64,000 nucleotides of DNA from Leucaena leucocephala (lineage: Eukaryota > Streptophyta > Magnoliopsida > Fabales > Fabaceae): the NCBI GenBank assembly GCA_037074615.1, contig CM073524.1, positions 16,383,406 to 16,447,405 of the forward strand, given 5' to 3'. This document shows positions 46,527 to 58,690 of this stretch, piece after piece. Position numbers and translations under genes: made by a program. Each line of letters starts with the position of its first letter. Position 1 is the stretch's first letter. The notes below the pieces were generated by a model. It did no database searches and was not told the origin of the DNA. It saw only the letters and a list, made by a program, of their open reading frames with translations.

Positions 46527-47295
46527 TTAAGGACATTCTCTGGAAAAATGTCCGGGCTTTCCGCAGGTGTAACAAACATTCTAGCCCATTAAACATGGTC
46601 TATCACCATGATTCTTTCCACACTTTCCACATACTGGAACCTTTGAATCCCTGTTGTTGGACCTGCCGCGGAAATTTCCTTTATTTGGCTTTTTGTTCTG
46701 CCACGGTCGCTTCCTCTTCTTATAGCCGCTCCCACCTGCAGCTTCTTGATTTCGACCGGCCTTGTCAGGGGTCGCCTGATCCCTATTTCTGGATCTGGAC
46801 AGCATTCGATGATTCATGCTATTTTCTACAATTCGACATGCTTCCACAGCCTTATTAAACTGGCTGTATTGTTGCGGAGTTAACTTCTTCTTTAGGGTGG
46901 AATTCAATCCCCGAATCATCCTTTCTGTCATCCAGCGTTCGTCATCCACTTGACGTAGATATGTAGAATACTGGGATAGCCGGATGAACTTAGCCAAATA
47001 TTCGTCAAAAGCTTCTTTTTCTCCTTTTCTCAGTACAAGGAATTCGGCCTCCCTTTCATAGCCAAAGAGATGCTGCCATAGCTGCTCCTGAAGGCTCTGG
47101 CGGTCTTAAATTACTTACAGCTACTGCCACTGCTGCAGCTATGGCAGCATCTCTTTCCTGCTCATTTCATGCCTGAGCTGCTCTCATTTCTTCTATCATC
47201 TTTTGTTGTTATTCTAACCGTTCTAAAATTAGTTGATTAAGATTTCCAACTTCTTGTGGTTCCTCTGCTGGAATCGTTCTTCTTGTTCGAACCAT
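46527..47295 (-). pseudogene. gag: gag (E1), internally deleted
   Basis: ATG at 47295 opens MVRTRRT. TAA at 47209-47211 replaces the Gln that E0 keeps, and a further TGA follows. After NLRPPEP a deletion removes much of the capsid (present in E4), with a frame change. From about 46997 the frame is open through RQVDDERW, the basic linker and the first Cys cluster (CGKCGKNHGDRPC) to TAG 46581-46583 (Gln elsewhere). The CCHC knuckle follows with its His kept, then TAA 46527-46529. This later part is in frame with protease, as expected for a single Gag-Pol ORF. Confidence 0.85.
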
Positions 47296-47429
47296 TTTGT
47301 TATGCTATAACATAGAAAGGAATGCGATAAACAACATTTCTCAGTTCATTTCCAACATAGCATACAAGGTGCATGTCACAGTCATACATATGCTACTGTA
47401 CTGATCTTTTGTACATTGGAAATATTACC

Positions 47430-47934
47430 CTAATTTTTCTTAAACTTTATTCTAATATATTCTCCTACCAAGTAGATCCAGTCGGATACAGTACAATATG
47501 GTTCTTTATCAAAATATTGATCCAACTCCGATCTCCAGGTAAGAGTAATCGGCAATACATCATTCATAATTTCTAGCCAAAGCCCCATGGTTAACACGTT
47601 TGGATCCCAGGCTTGATATATGGCTTTCACCCTTGTGATGAAATTCTGATAAACCATATAGCCTTGATCTACATCTCTGATCAGGGTCTGTTATGTTCAA
47701 AGGTACTGCACTTATGGGAATGGCAGGAATAAGGCCTTCTATCACCATCACCTCCTGATCATCCACAAGATTTGATCCTACGGAAGAACTATCCACTTCT
47801 GAGTCACTCACTACTGGAGATATCCAAGGATCATTGCTCATTATCTCCTCTTATGAACTATCTGAACTAGAAACCTCTGGTCTTAACTCCCATTGGTTTA
47901 CTGTAGTTTCAGACCCGGATCTATGTCTAGCCAT
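47430..47934 (-). pseudogene. ORF1, extra ORF upstream of gag (E1 copy)
   Basis: ATG at 47934 keeps the start that E0 lost. The N-terminus is basic (MARHRSGSETT), then acidic/Ser-rich. TAA at 47851-47853 interrupts it after 27 codons. Compared with E0 about 239 bases of the middle (linker and part before DVDQ) are missing, changing frame; the C-terminal part (WRSELDQYF, DWIYLVGEYIRIKFKK) is open from 47657 to TAA 47430-47432. Position, order and both ends match E0, so ORF1 is a true component of this family. The function is unknown. Confidence 0.75.
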
Positions 47935-48020
47935 CCTGCAAACACTAACTTAGTGTCAATTATGTCCCATTTATTAGGGTATATTTATCTATTCAGAGCA
48001 TTTCTTAAGCCAGAATCCTT

Positions 48021-48033
48021 GCCTCTGATACCA
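48021..48033 (-). other. primer binding site of E1
   Basis: Minus-strand TGGTATCAGAGGC three bases inside the 5' LTR end (48037), complementary to initiator tRNA-Met apart from the last bases. Confidence 0.85.
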
Positions 48034-48036
48034 AAA

Positions 48037-51000
48037 TATCACATCCTTATTTTTATATATCTTAAGGACCATTCAGTAGCACTTAGAATCACTTTCAGGG
48101 TCATTGAAATCTAAACTCTTAATCTGGAATTTTATTCATATCGGGTACTGTTCACTGTGGCAAATTCCAGATGAGTGACCTGACTTTGAAAAATCATAAC
48201 TAATTCTAGAAAAATCTAAATAAAGTGGTTCAAATTGATCCATGAAGATAACTTAAGTATATTTCAGTTAAAAATCATTGGTTGACCATTCCTTGAAAAA
48301 TTCAACATGGGTCAACGTTTCAACTTTACTCTTCATCCAATGACTTTCTCCTGAATCCAGTATTCTGGTCCCAACTTTAACAATTTATATCTTTTCGTGT
48401 ATACATCCAAAAGAAGCATTCTATATATAAAATTAAAGCTTAGTATGTATAATATTTACCATAAAAATATCATACATTTATTCAACCATTTACTATTTTT
48501 AATGATTTACCAAACATCAATTGGTCTCCACAGATTACTGTTCATAGAGTCATTTTTCAGGAACCAACCTTACATATCAATGCATACATACATCACATAT
48601 TAGTCAAACATGCCAGATAACAATCATTATTAAATAATCAACTGTTATACATCAGTGCATAATTAACATCCTCATATTTCTATTACATTTTTTGCTGTCT
48701 AAAATCTGGCAGCATAACTGCTATATTCCTTCTGTAGAAAGTAACCGATCTTGTACCGATTCGGTAATTCCCGTAGGAACTACCATTCTACGTAAGTACC
48801 CAGGAAAGACTGGATGAACCTGCTAGGTCCACTCACTTCCAGCCTCCTTAGACAGCACCTACGTACACAGTACGTATCAGTTCCTTTCTTTGTTCCTGCT
48901 TCGTTGCCAGAATTTCGGCAGCCTAACGGCGTCTCTTAAAATTTTCAAATTTTATTTTGACAGAACCTCCCCTGTAATGTTATATATGGGAATGAGATTC
49001 AAAAGAATCTCAGTAGCAACAATCATAACAACATATGTAATGCAGTGTGACAGTGCTTGCCTGTGATTGTGTACAGATAAGTATGCTGCATGCTTCAATA
49101 TTCAACAACATATGATCATAGCATTGTAATAGAGCTTCAAGTATAACATATAAGATAACAATCCAACCAAACAATAGTACAACAATTCATAAAGACATTA
49201 CATAAAAGCTAGGATTAGTTATTACTTTAAAAGCAGAACTCTAGAATTTCTCTACTGCTTCCAACTTCACCAGAACTTCCTTTCTTCTTTCTTTTTCTCA
49301 CTTTCTCTCTCAAGAACTTCCTTATCTCTATAAAAGCTCCTTAGGCCGTGGGAATGAAGAGCAAGGGGGGGTATTTATAGTTTCCTTCAATGGAATTCTT
49401 GTAATTTAGAAGCCATCTAATCCTGTGGTCCTGGTTTTTCCGGAATTTCCTATTTTCTTTTATTCCTTTTACTACATCATGCATGACATCACCTCAAGGC
49501 CACCTCATGGGACACCTCATATGTCACATTGCGAAATTGCAAGCTCCTGGGATACCTCATCAGCTGACTCAGCAGTTCCAGTCCAAACTAGTACCGGTCC
49601 GATCCGATTTCCCACAAACTGGACTCACCGGCTAAGATTATGCCACATGTCCTTAACTTTTTCTTTCTCCTCTATGTTGGAGCCATGTGTCATCTTGCTG
49701 GCACCTGTCACACCATCCAATGCTATCCAGATAAGTCCAGGACTTTATCTGATCACCTCCTCGTTATCATGCCGACCGAGTAACTTTACTTTATTAAAAC
49801 AGCATTAAAATAGTATTTTAATGCCACTTTTTCCCACATATCACTGGGCCTACGTTTTTGGGCTCTGGGAATGTTATCTTGGATCCTGATCAAGCTCAAG
49901 TACTCTGATGGGTCAATTCCCAAGAAACATCCCTGGGCAAATTACCAAAATACCCCTTGGTGCCCTTTCTTGCACTATTTTAACCCTAAGGGTAAAATCA
50001 TCATTTTACACCCTTCTGTACTCTGTCAGGCATATACTGACTCAGAGTAACTTTATTTGTATGTGCCTTGACTCCTGGGCCTATCCAGAATGACCAAAAT
50101 GCCCTTATACATCTACTACCCCTTTAGTACAACACACGGGCATTTTTGTAATTTCACACTTTTCCGGGTTTATGCTGGACACTAGCCCACCTATCAGTCC
50201 ACGTATCTTATTGGGCCTTTGATGGCGCCATTTTTTGGCCTTTCTGGGTCCAACACCTTTATGGCACGTATTACGAGGAATCCTCCCCTGTCCAGGTTCA
50301 CCGAATATTTTAGCTATTATGCACCGTTTACACACATATCCGTACACCGGCTCCTTCTGTCAGATACACTGCCCTACTGTGTCTGGGCAGCCATTTGGGT
50401 CATAACGGGCATCTGACTGTTGTTACCCGACCTCATTCAGTCTTAGTTTAAATACCGATAAATCTCCATATCGGATCCCTGGAGGCCTCATACTCCCGTC
50501 TGGATTTGCTAATTTGTGAATAACTTTTTCTACAGACCTCCTAATGGTATTCTGTCCGTTTCCTGACATCCTCCCCATAAGGGTGCATCATCCTGTAATT
50601 TCTTACTTATATCTGAAATCTAGGGTATCCGGTAGGAATTTTTATAACTTTTGGACAATCAGTCCATTTTTGACCATCTGGAGTCTTCAAAAATTCCGGT
50701 ATTAAGCTGGATTACCCAGCGTCACTCGCCCTATCTTCTGGTAAAATCTGGGACTGAAATGCTGTCGGGCGGTCCAAACCACTTCTGGCCTATTTTTCTT
50801 TAATTATACTTTAGCCCCAGGGAACTTTTCTTCTTTGCAATTAAGTCCCTTAAATTTGGCTAAAATTATACTTTGAGACCCCACATTTTTGTCTACCTTT
50901 CTTTCCTAACCTTAAACTTTCCATAATTGCATTTAAGTCCTTTCATTTCCTTTCTTTTGCAATTTAATCCTTTTCTTTACATAAAGGACCACATCTTTTT

Positions 51001-51072
51001 CCTGAAAAAAGAACTCACATATTCCATCTAATTAGTACATAGAAATCAGTACAAAAAATTAAGGATATTACA
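48037..51072 (-). mobile_element. 5' LTR of E1
   Basis: 3036 bp, TGTAATATCCTTAATTTTTT (51072) to GGATGTGATA (48037; the terminal CA has become TA). TATAAATA is at 49372-49379, the hairpin with TTTT loop at 48994-49011 and the conserved block at about 48700-48940. The donor-like site is changed to AAAGTAATAAC near 49228, unlike the 3' LTR. Confidence 0.93.
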
Positions 51073-52286
51073 AAGAGACTTTCTTATCTCGTTGCCAGTC
51101 AGGGTATATACTCTTCCCTGAGTCGGGTATTTTTCGCCTGTTGTGTTCTGTGGACACTCCCTGGCATAATGTCCAGACTTTCCACACCTATAGCATAACC
51201 CTTGACCTACTAGACAAGGCCTTGTACCATGGTCTCGGCCACAGTTCCCATATATATTAGGCCTTGGCTGCCTACTAACTTCTCTTGACCCACTACCTGG
51301 CCTACTTCCCTGTCTCTTATTAACTTCTGGCCCATATACTGGCCCATTTCTCTTCTTGCTGTTCCCTCTCAAGGAACCTGGTGGCACCATTCTTAATGTA
51401 GTAGGCTCACTCTTTTCTGGATATTGCACATTCTTCTCTGTGATCCTGCATACCTCTACTGCTTCATTAAACCTTCGTATCTGTCTAGGAAAAATCTTCT
51501 CCTTTAGTGTAGGATTCAATCCACGAGTTGACTTCTCAGTGGTCCACCTCTCATCATTCATACAGTTTAGGTAAGTGGAATATCGTGAAAGACGAATGAA
51601 CCTAGCAAGATAATCGTCAAAGGGTTCTTGCTCACCCTGCTTTAACATTAAAAATTCTTCTTCACGTTCATCTCGTACTGACTGTGGAAAATATTTCTCG
51701 TTGAACTGCTCAAGAAATATTTCCCATGTAAGTGGAATATTTCTTGAGTGCAGAATTACTTCGGTGTTCCTCCACCACCTATCTGCATCTTTTTCTAGCT
51801 TGTAAACTGCCAGCTGAACCTTTCTTTCAGTGGGACATTCTAAAATCTTAAAGATTTTCTCTAACTGGCTAACCCAATCCTCGGCTACTTGAGTGTCAAA
51901 AGTCCCTTCAAACATAGGTGGATTAAACTTATGGAATCGTTCCATCCATGTTTACAGACTTTCCTGGTTATTGTTATTTCCTATAGACCCCTGATGTCTA
52001 TTCATTCCAGTCTGCCCATGATCTGGCTGAGGTTCAGGTTCTATATTATTTTCTGGTACCACCTCCTTCTCAGACTGTTGTAATCTTGCAACAGCAGCAG
52101 CCGCCTAGCGATAACATAATCTCGTTCTTGATCTTGGCGAGCCTGGGTTGCCCGTATCTCATCCATTACTTGTTGTTGTTGTTCTAACCTATCTAGAATA
52201 ATTTACATAGGGTCTATCTGATTATTAGTACCCTCATCCTGGGGCTCTACCACTTCTGGTCTAACCGTTCTTCTTGTATTAACCAT
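51073..52286 (-). pseudogene. gag: gag of E4, largely open, split by E1
   Basis: ATG 52286 opens MVNTRRT; the first 110 codons carry stops and a shift. From about 51945 a 290-codon frame is open: capsid (FNPPMFEGTFDTQVAEDW, RWWRNTEVIL, RWTTEKSTRGLNP), a basic linker, and two Cys clusters (GNCGRDHGTRPC and a full CCHC knuckle CYRCGKSGHYAREC). Continuing past one copy of the AAGAG duplication, the frame ends three codons later at TAA 36370-36372. It is thus a Gag with a proper end not fused to protease. It is clearly diverged from the gag of E0/E1/E3. Possible role: particle and packaging protein of a non-autonomous family. Confidence 0.8.
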
Positions 52287-52493
52287 GACTTCTACTTCTT
52301 TTTCTAGAATTGGGAAGTACAGTCATATATATGCACAACAATATATGTATACATGTAAAACATTTAGAATAACCCATACCGCATACCACACATCTTAACT
52401 ATTTCAGAGCATCACTGAGCCAGAACCTTATGTTCTATGCCAGAATCTTATGCTCTGAACCAGAGCCCTTTCTGGTCTATGCTAGAACCTTCT

Positions 52494-52505
52494 GCTCTGA
52501 TACCA
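52494..52505 (-). other. primer binding site of E4
   Basis: Minus-strand TGGTATCAGAGC, a perfect 12-base match to the initiator tRNA-Met-type PBS, followed by two further rough copies of its surroundings in the leader (to about 52400). Confidence 0.9.
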
Positions 52506-52508
52506 AAA

Positions 52509-55439
52509 TGAAACATCCTTACTTTCGTACATCTTAGGGACCATTTGGTAGCATTTAGAACCACTTTCAGGGTCATTGAAGTCCAACTTCTCAATCTGGA
52601 GTTTTACTCTTATCGAGTACTGTTCATTATGAAAATTCCAGATGAGTGACCTGACTTTGAAAAATCATAACTAATTCTAGAAACATCTAAATGAAGTGGT
52701 TCCAATTTCTAATTGAAGATAACTCAATTATATTTCATGTAAAAATAACCTGTTGACCACGCATTGACCAAGTGAACATGAGTCAACGTTATAACTTTAC
52801 TGTTCATCCAGCGTTTTTCTCCTGAATCTAGCATTCTGGTCCCAACTTTGATAATTTATATCTCCATGTGTAGACATCCAAATGCGACATTCTATATATC
52901 AAATCGAATCTTAATATGTCTACTATTTACCATAAAAATTTTATACATTTATTCATCCATTTACTATTTTTAATTATAGGTCAAATATCACTAAGTCACC
53001 ACGAGTTACTGTTCATGGTGGCAAATTACAGCACTCAACTTTGCAAACATATGCATACATCCATCATGTATCAGTCAAGTATGCCAAATAGTATTTATTA
53101 TTAAATAATAAGTTGTTATACATCTGGGTATGCACAAAATTTCCCATATTTCTATAACATATTTTCCTGCCTGAAATCCTGCAGCATAACCGCTACGCTT
53201 CATCTTCAGAAAGTAATTGATCTTGTACCGATTCGGTAATTCCCGTGAGAACTACCATTCTACGTAAGTACCCAGGAAAGACTGGATGAACCGGCTCGGT
53301 CCACTCACTTCCAGCCTCCTTAGACAGTACCTACGTACACAGTACGTAACAGCTCCTTTCTTCACTACTGCTATCTTGTCATAATTTTGGCAGCATAACG
53401 GCGTCTCTTAAAATTCTCAAAATTTACTTTGACATAACTTCCCCTGTAATGGGTTATATATATATTGGGATGAGATTCAGGGGAATCTCAGTAGTAATAA
53501 TCAGAACAATTTATGTAATGCAGAGTGACAGTGCTTGCTTGTGATTGTGTACAGATAAGTATATTGCGTGCTTCCATACACAATAACATATGATCATAGC
53601 ATTGTAACAAAGCTTCAAGCATAAAATATAAGACAACAATCTAACCAAACAATAGCACAACAAATCACAAAGCCATTATATAAAAGCTAGGATTAGTTAC
53701 TACCTGAAAAGCTTAGCAGAACTCTAGAATCTCTATACTGCTTTCTACTTGGCCATAACTTCCTTTTTTCTTTTCTTCCTCTCACTTTCTCTCTCTAGAA
53801 CCTCCTTATCTCTCTAAAATGGGCTCTTGGGCGTGGTAAATGAAGGCAAGGGGGTATTTATAGTTTTGATGGATGACATTTTCGTAATTTTGAAGCCTTC
53901 TGAACTTGTGGCCACCGTTTTTTCTGGAATTTCCTATTTTCTTTTATTCCTTTTACTGCATCATCAAGGGACACCTCATGGGACACCTCACCCCTCACAT
54001 TCTTCACATGGCAAAATTGAGAGAGCCAAGAAACCTTCTGGAAGCTTTCCGATCCAATCCGGTATCGGTCCGGTCCATCTCCTCGAAAACTGGACTGTTT
54101 TCTAAATCTAATTTTTCTAAAAATCCATATTATATCTTTTGACCTCAAATTTAGTATCTGGGTCCTTTATATCATTAACATTTTTATACTGGGTCTAAAC
54201 TCAATTACAGATCCCCTGCGAAATGACCAAAATACCCCTAGGTGCCCTTTCTTGCACTATATTAACCCTAAGGGTAAAATCATCATTTTACACCTTTTTG
54301 TACCCTTTCAGGGCATATACTGACTCTGGTTAACCTCACATGTATATGTATTAGCTTCTGGGCTGTCCAGAATGACCAAAATGCCCTCATACATCTACTA
54401 CCCCTTTAGTACAACACAGGGGCATTTTTGTAATTTCACACTTTTTCGGGGTTCTGCCGGACACTGGCCCACCTATCAGTCCAAGGGTCTTACTGGGCCT
54501 TTGATGGAGCCATTATTGGGCCTTTCAGGGTCCATTACCTTTATGGCAAGCATTACGAGGAATCTTTCCCTGTCAATGTTCATCAAGTATTTCCACCGTT
54601 GTATACCATTTATACACATCTCCGGACACCGGCTCCTTTTATCAGATACACTGGCCTACTGTGTCTAGGCATCCATTTGGGTCATAACAGTCATCTGACT
54701 GAGGTTATCCGAATTTATTTAGTTTCAGTTTAAATACCGATAAATCTCCCTATCGGATACCTGGAGACCTCACACTCCCGTCTGTATTTGCTAATTTGTG
54801 AATAACTTTTTCTACAGACCTCCTATCAGTTTTTTGATATCTGCCCCATCAAGACGCATCATCCTGTAATTTCTCACTTATATCTGAGATCTAGGATATC
54901 CGGTAGGAATTTTTATAACTTTTTCATTATCAGATCAATTTTGACTATATGGAGTTCAGAGAAAATTCCTGTATTAAGCCAGATTACCGAACATCACTTG
55001 CTCTATCTACTAGTAAAATCTGGGACTGAAATGCTTCCGGGCAGTCCAAACCACTTCCGGCCTAACTTTCTTTAATTACAATTTAGCCCCAGAGAACTTT
55101 TCTTCTTTTCATTGAAGTCCCTTTTATTTGGCTAAAATTACACTTAAGGACCCCACATTTTTGTCTACTTTTCCCTTTTGGCCTTATACTTTTCATAATT
55201 ACACTTAAGTCCTTACATTTCTTTCTTTTGCAGTTTAATCCCTTTCTTTGCATAAATGGCCATCATATCCCTAGGGACTTTCACTATTTACATATAAGTC
55301 CCTGGACTTTCACTTATTTACAGTTTAGTCCCTAAAAACCTTCTGTATATTTTTGGAACTTCTGCTCAAAGGGGTCTGGTAGTCTCTCTATTTTAGGCTT
55401 ACTTTCTGAGTCTCTAGGCCTGAAAATTGGGATGTCACA
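52509..55439 (-). mobile_element. 5' LTR of E4
   Basis: 2931 bp, minus strand from TGTGACATCCCAATTTTCAG (55439) to GGATGTTTCA (52509). The 5' end resembles S1. TATAAATA is at 53855-53862, the CAG|GTAGTAAC site near 53704, the hairpin GAGATTC-CCCT-GAATCTC at 53472-53489 and the conserved block at about 53170-53410. Confidence 0.88.
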
Positions 55440-56306
55440 GTATGACTTGCTATTGAGATTTCCATGAAATCTCATTCCTTCCATATAAATAACCATGCTC
55501 TAGGTGATAGATCTTCTCAAGGCAAGAGAGTAAATGTAGATGGATGACTGTATATAATTTAAAGAGTGTGCACTTTACTTACAAGTTGATGTTTTGGTGT
55601 GTATGATGTATGCTACTCACAAAACTGATCCGAGGTAGTGTACTTCTAGTGATAGTTTAAGTGACTTATCCAACGATTTTTTATATGAAATTTAAGATTC
55701 AGAGCTTTAATTGGACACCAAGAAAACCTAATTTGGTTAAGTACTCTAATTGTTATGATTTTTCAAAGTTGGACCTAAAATCTGGATCAAGATAAGTCGA
55801 GTCCTGAGAGGTAGTGAAGTTCATGCGAGGTTTACAACTAGCAAATGAACGAATTTTTCTACGAGGTTTTATGAGCTTAAAGTAAACATATGGAGATTTA
55901 AATCCATAAGTAACACGACTTATTTGGATAAGTAACCAAAGAGAAATGAATTTTTGAAAATGAGGCAAGAAAATTGGAACTTCCAGATTTACCAAATGAA
56001 CAGTGATTTTCAACAAATAAACTGATTTTATTTGGACAAGGAAATCTCATTTTCATATTTTACCCTCAAATTTAAATGAAATATCTTTCATTAGAAATTG
56101 GAACCTTCTCATTTTGATTTTTCTAGATTTAATTATGAATTTCCAAAGTTCATGGTATAATATGAAATTACCAAGTGAACAGTAAAAGTGAACAGTGTCC
56201 CATAACCTAACTCTTGGGAATTCATGTTTCTAAGGTAAAACGGTGTTCCAATGATCTAAGATACTTCCAATTGAGTATATGTAAGCACGAGATTAAGGAT
56301 GTTTCA
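55440..56306 (+). mobile_element. LTR type C, plus, 5' part removed by E4
   Basis: Homologous to the minus LTR at 9821-11255 and ends GGATGTTTCA at 56306. It carries the hairpin GAGATTTC-CAT-GAAATCTC (55455-55473). E4 is inserted at its left edge; in the 9821 copy the sequence runs without a break across this point, which shows the pre-insertion state. Confidence 0.8.
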
Positions 56307-56350
56307 TTATTCCTCCTCCACCAGATTTTGAGGATAGATTTGATATGAAT
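56307..56350 (+). pseudogene. fragment of the unknown E2-type ORF
   Basis: Fourteen codons reading …PPPPDFEDRFDMN, matching E2 at about 15510-15561 (…FEDKFDM) in the same frame. It is the only remnant of the element into which the type C LTR had inserted. Too short for function, but useful evidence that the E2 ORF was coding. Confidence 0.45.
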
Positions 56351-58412
56351 TGTAACATCCTGATTTTTTGGTCTAGGAGAATAGGGAGGTAGTCTGATAT
56401 GGGCAGACTGCTATAAACTCGTAGTCCCAGGATAGTAATCTGATATGGGCATATCACTTTCCTATATTTTGTAGGAATCCGAGGAATGAGCTAAGTCCCT
56501 CTGGATTTAAAGATGAGTTAAGTCTTTAACCTATAAAATAGGGACAGTTCGCCTAGGTTCAAAAAGAGGAATGTAAGGAATATCCTAAGTCTTAAGTCTA
56601 GGACTTCTGCAGGTAGCTAGATATGGGCTGCCTCCTGAGTAAGATAACCTGATATGGGCGGGTTGTCTAGCCTTTAAATTAACAATGACTCCCGAAGAGT
56701 TCAGGGAATGAGTTGTTGAAAGAGAATTTTGAGAACTTAAGATGAAGGATAAGAAGATAAGTAAAGAGGTCAGAAAGAGGATATAGGGGCATAATCTTAA
56801 TTATGGGAAAGATCGGGCTAGTAGCCAATGAGTACCATATTTTACCATAAAATAGAAAAAATTATGCTGATCATTTCACTGAATTGTGAAATATGCATAT
56901 GAGGTCTCTATGAGTATGTAACAATTAGAAAAGTGACCAAGGGTAAAATAGTCATTTTGAAAACTGCGTGCGAGCGTACTTTCAGGCCAAAACAGCCCCG
57001 GTCCGGATTAAATATCTAAAAATACTGGGAGATAGAGAAAATAATTTCAGGTTGAATGACGCGACACGGAATTTTGATTTAAAGTCCTGATTTTTCTGTA
57101 AAAATTCCTAAAGATGGGAATTTATAGTTATAATCGGTAAAGAAAAAGTAGTCCGAATAGAGATAATCGGACTGTGGTCAGAAGCCATATAGTATTTGTA
57201 AGGCCCAGATATAAGTTAGACTAAGTCACGGTAGGCCCAGGGGAAGCCCAAGATGTCTGGATGAGGCCAGACTAGATCAAGGGCCAAATCGTAATTTTCG
57301 GGCAGAAAGGTAGTGATTTTTTAATATGTGCATAAAATTCCCAAAAAATTCCAAAAAATAGAAAATATTATTTTGAGAAACTTTTGTGAAGGGTGAAGAT
57401 GAAAATACCCTAGGAAATATTTATTAGGCATTTTCCAAAATATGACCGAATCAGTTCCGGTTTGGACCGGAATGATTCTGAAAGCTTCTGGAAGGCTCCC
57501 AAGGCTCCCAATTTCTCCATGTGTGCTTCCAAAGGTGGTTCCCATATGCTTTTAATATTACTTGGTTCTTAATCCAAGAAAATAAAAAGAAAATAATAAA
57601 AAAATAAACATAAAATAAAAGTAATCATTACAACTTTTGAGTCAGCATGCTGAGTCAGCAGGTACTTATGAAGGGCTATGAGTCATCATGATGAGTCATC
57701 ATGGGGACTTCACCATGATGATGCAATAAAATGGATTAAAGAAAATAGAAAATTCTAAAAAAAATCATGGCAGCAGGATTAAAGTTCTTAAGAATTACCA
57801 AAATGCCATTCGTGAAACCTATAAATACCCCCTCCCCTTCATAAGGAGCACATCCAAGAGCACCAATTTAGAGAGAAAGTGAGTTATAGAGAGAGAAAGT
57901 GAGAGGAAGGAAGAAAAGAAAGAAAGAAGGAAATCCTGGCAGAGCCGGAAGCAGTATAGAGATATTAGAGTTCTGCTAAGCTAGTGATGTAGTAAACTTA
58001 CCTAAACTTGTATGTGTTGATTGTATGGTTGATTGTGTTATGGCTTGATTGATTGATGTTAATATGTAATTGTTGAAGCTCTGTGTTATGATTACTCTGG
58101 CCAATTGTATTTCATATGTTACATGGAAGAATGCACATTACATTAAGTTGACACAATCACAAGCAAGCACTAATACTAATCATTAATGCATATATTGTTC
58201 AGTACTGTTTGCTATTGAGATTCCCCCGAATCTCATCCCCTATGTATAACCCATTACAGAGAGGTTACGTCGAAGTGAATTTTGAGAATGCTAAAAGACG
58301 CCGTTATGCTGCCAAAATTATGACAGAATGTGCATAATGAAGATAGGATATGATGAGTACTATGTACGTAGGTACTGTCTAAGGAGTCTAGAAGTGAGTG
58401 GACCTAGTCGGT
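56351..58412 (+). mobile_element. LTR type D, 3' truncated
   Basis: Starts TGTAACATCCTGATTTTTTG. The first 450 bases hold several GATATGGGC motifs found only in type D, after which it joins the shared LTR body. TATAAATA is at 57820-57827, the GAT|GTAGTAAAC site near 57989 and the hairpin at 58217-58234. It breaks off inside the conserved block at 58412, where unrelated DNA starts. Confidence 0.82.
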
Positions 58413-58535
58413 GAAGGGAATTGGAAGACATGTAACGGAAATTAACTTTAAAAATTTTTCCATTCCCAGCCAGGATCTACCGAATGTGTTTAAGTCAAGG
58501 AGAAAGAAGTGTTACATTCGGTATTCAAGCTATGG

Positions 58536-58690
58536 TCGTGACCTCAGTGTCCACTAGTCGCGACTCTTCGCCTCTGGAGTTTTCATTCGTGACCTCCTCA
58601 GCTTCTAGTCACGACCTGTCGTCTCTGGAGTTTGCAGTCGCGACTTCCTCTGCTTCTAGTCACGACCTGTAGTCTCTTTTCAAATTTCTA
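58536..58690 (+). repeat. about 52-bp tandem repeat with TCGCGA/TCACGA cores
   Basis: Three imperfect units, each with a GTCGYGACC-type palindromic core, CTTCTAGTCACGACCTG and CTCTGGAGTTT. Two more GTCGCGAC cores follow at about 58709 and 58731. Confidence 0.7.

Larger units (their letters stand above)
36387..51072 (-). mobile_element. E1, complete Ty3/gypsy chromovirus-type element
   Basis: Both LTRs, PBS, ORF1, gag, PR, RT, RNase H, INT, chromodomain and PPT are present on the minus strand, and the 5-bp TSD AAGAG is perfect (36382-36386; 51073-51077). Without S4 it would be about 11.1 kb. The first 225 bases of the two LTR 3' ends differ at about 14 places by eye, so the insertion is not recent. 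It is broken by several stops, a gag deletion and S4. It landed three codons before the E4 gag stop. Confidence 0.93.
31497..55439 (-). mobile_element. E4, gag-only non-autonomous element, split by insertions
   Basis: On the minus strand: 5' LTR (55439-52509), PBS, leader, gag (52286 to 51073, finishing at 36370 beyond E1), then non-coding DNA to 31497. Neither pol nor ORF1 is present. The non-coding part matches the E2 interior. S3 and E1 were inserted into it later, each with perfect TSDs. The 3' LTR and PPT are missing at the E3 border. E4 itself lies inside a type C LTR (right flank GTATG at 55440). Confidence 0.8.

Noticed and set aside
51046..51072. C-terminal extension of E4 gag reading into 51046
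   Set aside because: These codons come from the E1 LTR; the native end is at 36370 beyond the insertion.
58484..58672. Ser-rich repeat protein
   Set aside because: Produced by the 52-bp tandem repeat; the unit is not a multiple of three throughout and the frame is short.
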